Shown here: positions 62,114-64,000 of the stretch, one piece after another
How the letters are laid out: each line of letters starts with the position of its first letter
Position numbering within the stretch: position 1 is the stretch's first letter
DNA from: CAWGYT01 sp963826795
Lineage (GTDB): Bacteria; Planctomycetota; Planctomycetia; Pirellulales; Pirellulaceae
Assembly (NCBI GenBank): GCA_963826795.1
Contig: CAWGYT010000012.1
Coordinates: 124,001-188,000, forward strand
Reading direction: 5' to 3'
DNA: 64,000 nucleotides
Made by a program: the position numbers and the translations under genes
Notes under the pieces: generated by a model
Database searches by the model: none
Told to the model about the DNA's origin: nothing
What the model saw: only the letters and a program-made list of their open reading frames with translations

Positions 62114-63498
62114 TTACCGAGTGCGGCGACGCGAACCAATGGCGATCATGCCAATCAGCAAGAGGCGCAACTTGCGGGTTCCGGCACCGACGCAACCGAA
62201 GGACGCGGACCCAGCTCAAATCCGCCGTCGGCAAATGCGGCGACCAGGTCCGCACTGTCGAACACCAAGTCGCCGCTCCAGTCACCCTCCGACCAGGTCG
62301 CCATTTCCGTCGTCTCGTACTTACCGGCCGCGAAGACCGCCACCAAGTCGTCGGTGCTGAAGACTTTGTCGAAATTCGCATCTCCAAACCATGTCTTGGC
62401 GTGATCCTGGACCCAAATAATGCGGTCCTGGTCATTGACCAAACCGTCCGCATTTTCGTCGAACGTCGCGAGATCCGGATTCGCCACCTGCATCTCGTTC
62501 GCCTGCAGGTCGATATCCGCCAAATCGATCAGCCCGTCAAAGTTGTAGTCGCCCGGCGTCCTGGGCAAGGCTTCACCGATCGCGACGTTGTACAACAACT
62601 GCGCATCTTCTTCCGTCAGCACACGATCCAGCCAGATCGCGACTTCGTCTTGAGAACCGGAATGGGTCGTCGAGTCCAACGGATCGGCGCGGCGCCCCCC
62701 GATCTTCGCCAAACCGGTGTCCGTTCCCCAACCGGTGGTTCCCGGCAGCATGTCACTGGTGCGGTCCACCCCATTGAGATACAGGTGAATATTCTGAGTT
62801 CGCTCCAAGGCGGTGGTACCCTCCGTGGTCGCGACAATGTGCCACCAACCATTCTCGGCGCCGTTGAGGCCTCGATCCGCGCCGCTGTTGGTGAACTCAA
62901 CCCCTTCGTCCGGCAGAAACAGGGAACGGTGCCCACATTCCACTTCGTCGAAGCATTCCACCGTCGGATTAGTGGAGACAACGATCCCATCGTTGCCAAC
63001 GACGATTTGAAAGCTCGTGAGCGGGTCTGCGACGTTGTTCGTAAAAATCCGATCACCGCCCTGCGCGGGCCCCCCCAACGCGAACACGGCCACTGACATT
63101 GCGTTGGCTGCAAATTCATTGCCATCACCTAGCGTGATGTGGCCCGCATTGTTGCTGGCGTGCGCGACATTGTCCTCACCCAGCCCCACGATGTCGATGT
63201 AATCGCCTATGTCATCCCACTCGCTGGAAATGGTCCAAGCACCTCCTTCGATCAGGAAATCCGGTCCCGGGGCCCCGACTTCCGGAGGCCCGTTCACGTA
63301 ATCGCCGTTGTACGTGCCGGTGGGACCTCGCCCCATCGCGTCCACGACCCCCGTCGAGGTGTCGGTTTCGTTGAGTCGATAATAGTAGGTAGGTTGCAAA
63401 CTCTTGACAGCCTGAGCGTAAGGCGGATCGGCGCCGAAGGCGGTGGCCGTTACGGAAAGCAAACAGAGTAAGGCGGGAACAAACTGGCGGCACGTCAT
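62114..63498 (-). CDS. Secreted LamG protein with dockerin-like repeats and PEP-CTERM, frameshifted near 62183
   Basis: The 447-codon frame starts with a signal peptide (FVPALLCLLSVTATAFGADP). It carries a LamG fold (YYYRLNETDTSTGVVDAMGR, HIVATTEGTTALERTQNIHL, YLNGVDRTSDMLPG, DEVAIWLDRVLTEEDAQLLY). Dockerin-like calcium loops follow (GDYNFDGLIDLADIDLQANE, GDANFDKVFSTDDLVAVF, GDWSGDLVFDSADLVAAF). It ends VPEPASCASC at 62155. One base over, the same DNA reads LRLLLIGMIAIGSRRRTR and stops at 62114, exactly the hydrophobic helix and Arg-rich end that a PEP-CTERM signal needs. The sorting signal has therefore been split by a single-base shift. Confidence 0.85.
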
Positions 63499-64000
63499 TG
63501 GTCATCCCTTATTGTATTTAAGCAAATCAACGCACGAGCTTCGACGATACTCTTTCGACACCGAAGCGACAAGGCTCTGGAATCGGAGTTGTACCGCAGC
63601 ACGCGCGTCTCATCCGACGGATCCAGCATCAATACCGCGATAGACCCACCCCTTCTAGTGACTCCCCTCTACGCAAGAGGTGGCAAACGCCTCAACGCGG
63701 CGCGGACAATCCATGTCAGTCCGAAGCAGAGGGGTTGTCGGATGATGCAACCGCTGCAAATCAGCGGGAGGGTGAACTGACAGGGGTCGGTCCACCGCTG
63801 TCCGTTTCGATGCAGCAAACGCCTCGCTGGAGTGTTAAACTGGCAAAATCCAAGTTCAGCTTTCTTGACAACATCGCTTCACGCCCGTTCGACGCTCGGA
63901 TCGGGCGGACTCAAGCAGTTCGCCGAAAAAACGACTGCGGACCGGGTGTGCGTCTCAGATGACACCCACGCGAGTTGGGTCCACCGTTTCAGTCGGCTTG
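63499..64000. other. Stretch at the right edge, no gene seen
   Basis: These are about 500 bases upstream of the LamG gene. A short AT-rich patch (63508-63525) just ahead of the start may hold its promoter. Small open frames on the plus strand have no ribosome site or recognisable content. Confidence 0.4.

Overview
The window reads as chromosomal DNA of a planctomycete, most likely a relative of the Pirellula/Rhodopirellula group. The evidence is high GC content and a set of families typical of that group: paired DUF1549/DUF1553 (with a planctomycete cytochrome c domain) and DUF1501 proteins, PEP-CTERM and dockerin-bearing LamG proteins, a DUF1559 pseudopilin, CRTAC1/ASPIC proteins, a formylglycine-enzyme-like protein, many ECF sigma factors, and planctomycete-type transposase and integrase families. 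No rRNA, CRISPR array or replication origin was seen. There is one complete tRNA, Leu(UAA).

Layout. 0-3.3 kb: end of a metzincin-like peptidase, then an eda-kdgK-VanZ run (2-keto-3-deoxygluconate catabolism). 3.6-10.7 kb: secreted PEP-CTERM proteins and a cytochrome/DUF1501 pair. 11.2-16.1 kb: two paralogous CRTAC1 repeat proteins flanking a TPR protein, with overlapping ends. 16.3-20.0 kb: a minus-strand three-gene unit, a small inverted-repeat element and an HtrA-like protease.

20.6-29.2 kb is the accessory island. Two near-identical modules of about 1.6 kb each hold a Y1/RAYT-like transposase gene. Each gene is flanked by inverted clusters of a short palindrome, AGACSGTCT. Between and beside the modules lie a HicBA-type and a ParDE-type toxin-antitoxin pair, a transposase gene fragment, and a Fic protein coupled to a small excisionase-like HTH protein. 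A wrecked tyrosine integrase then lies beside tRNA-Leu.

30.3-46 kb: secreted polysaccharide-related proteins (GH30), DUF1559, an ECF sigma/anti-sigma pair, a PQQ sugar dehydrogenase-like protein, a dockerin protein, a formylglycine-enzyme-like protein, Cys-rich exported proteins, a phosphate-porin-like protein and an LpoB/COG3014 lipoprotein pair. 46-51 kb: a MEKHLA protein, a PfkB kinase, a 7Fe ferredoxin, an ECF sigma factor and a lipoprotein. 51.1-53.1 kb: leuA behind what looks like a complete leader-peptide attenuator (promoter, 18-aa peptide with six leucines, antiterminator and terminator). 53-64 kb: DUF420, J-domain, NagB, a membrane protein, a cysteine-desulfurase-like enzyme, the tdh-kbl threonine pathway with tag, and a LamG/dockerin/PEP-CTERM protein.

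The two most notable items are the palindrome-flanked transposase modules and the leucine attenuator. A third pattern is practical. At least six otherwise healthy genes between 29 and 63 kb continue convincingly in a neighbouring frame after a single frameshift. This may mean assembly indels, or real decay.
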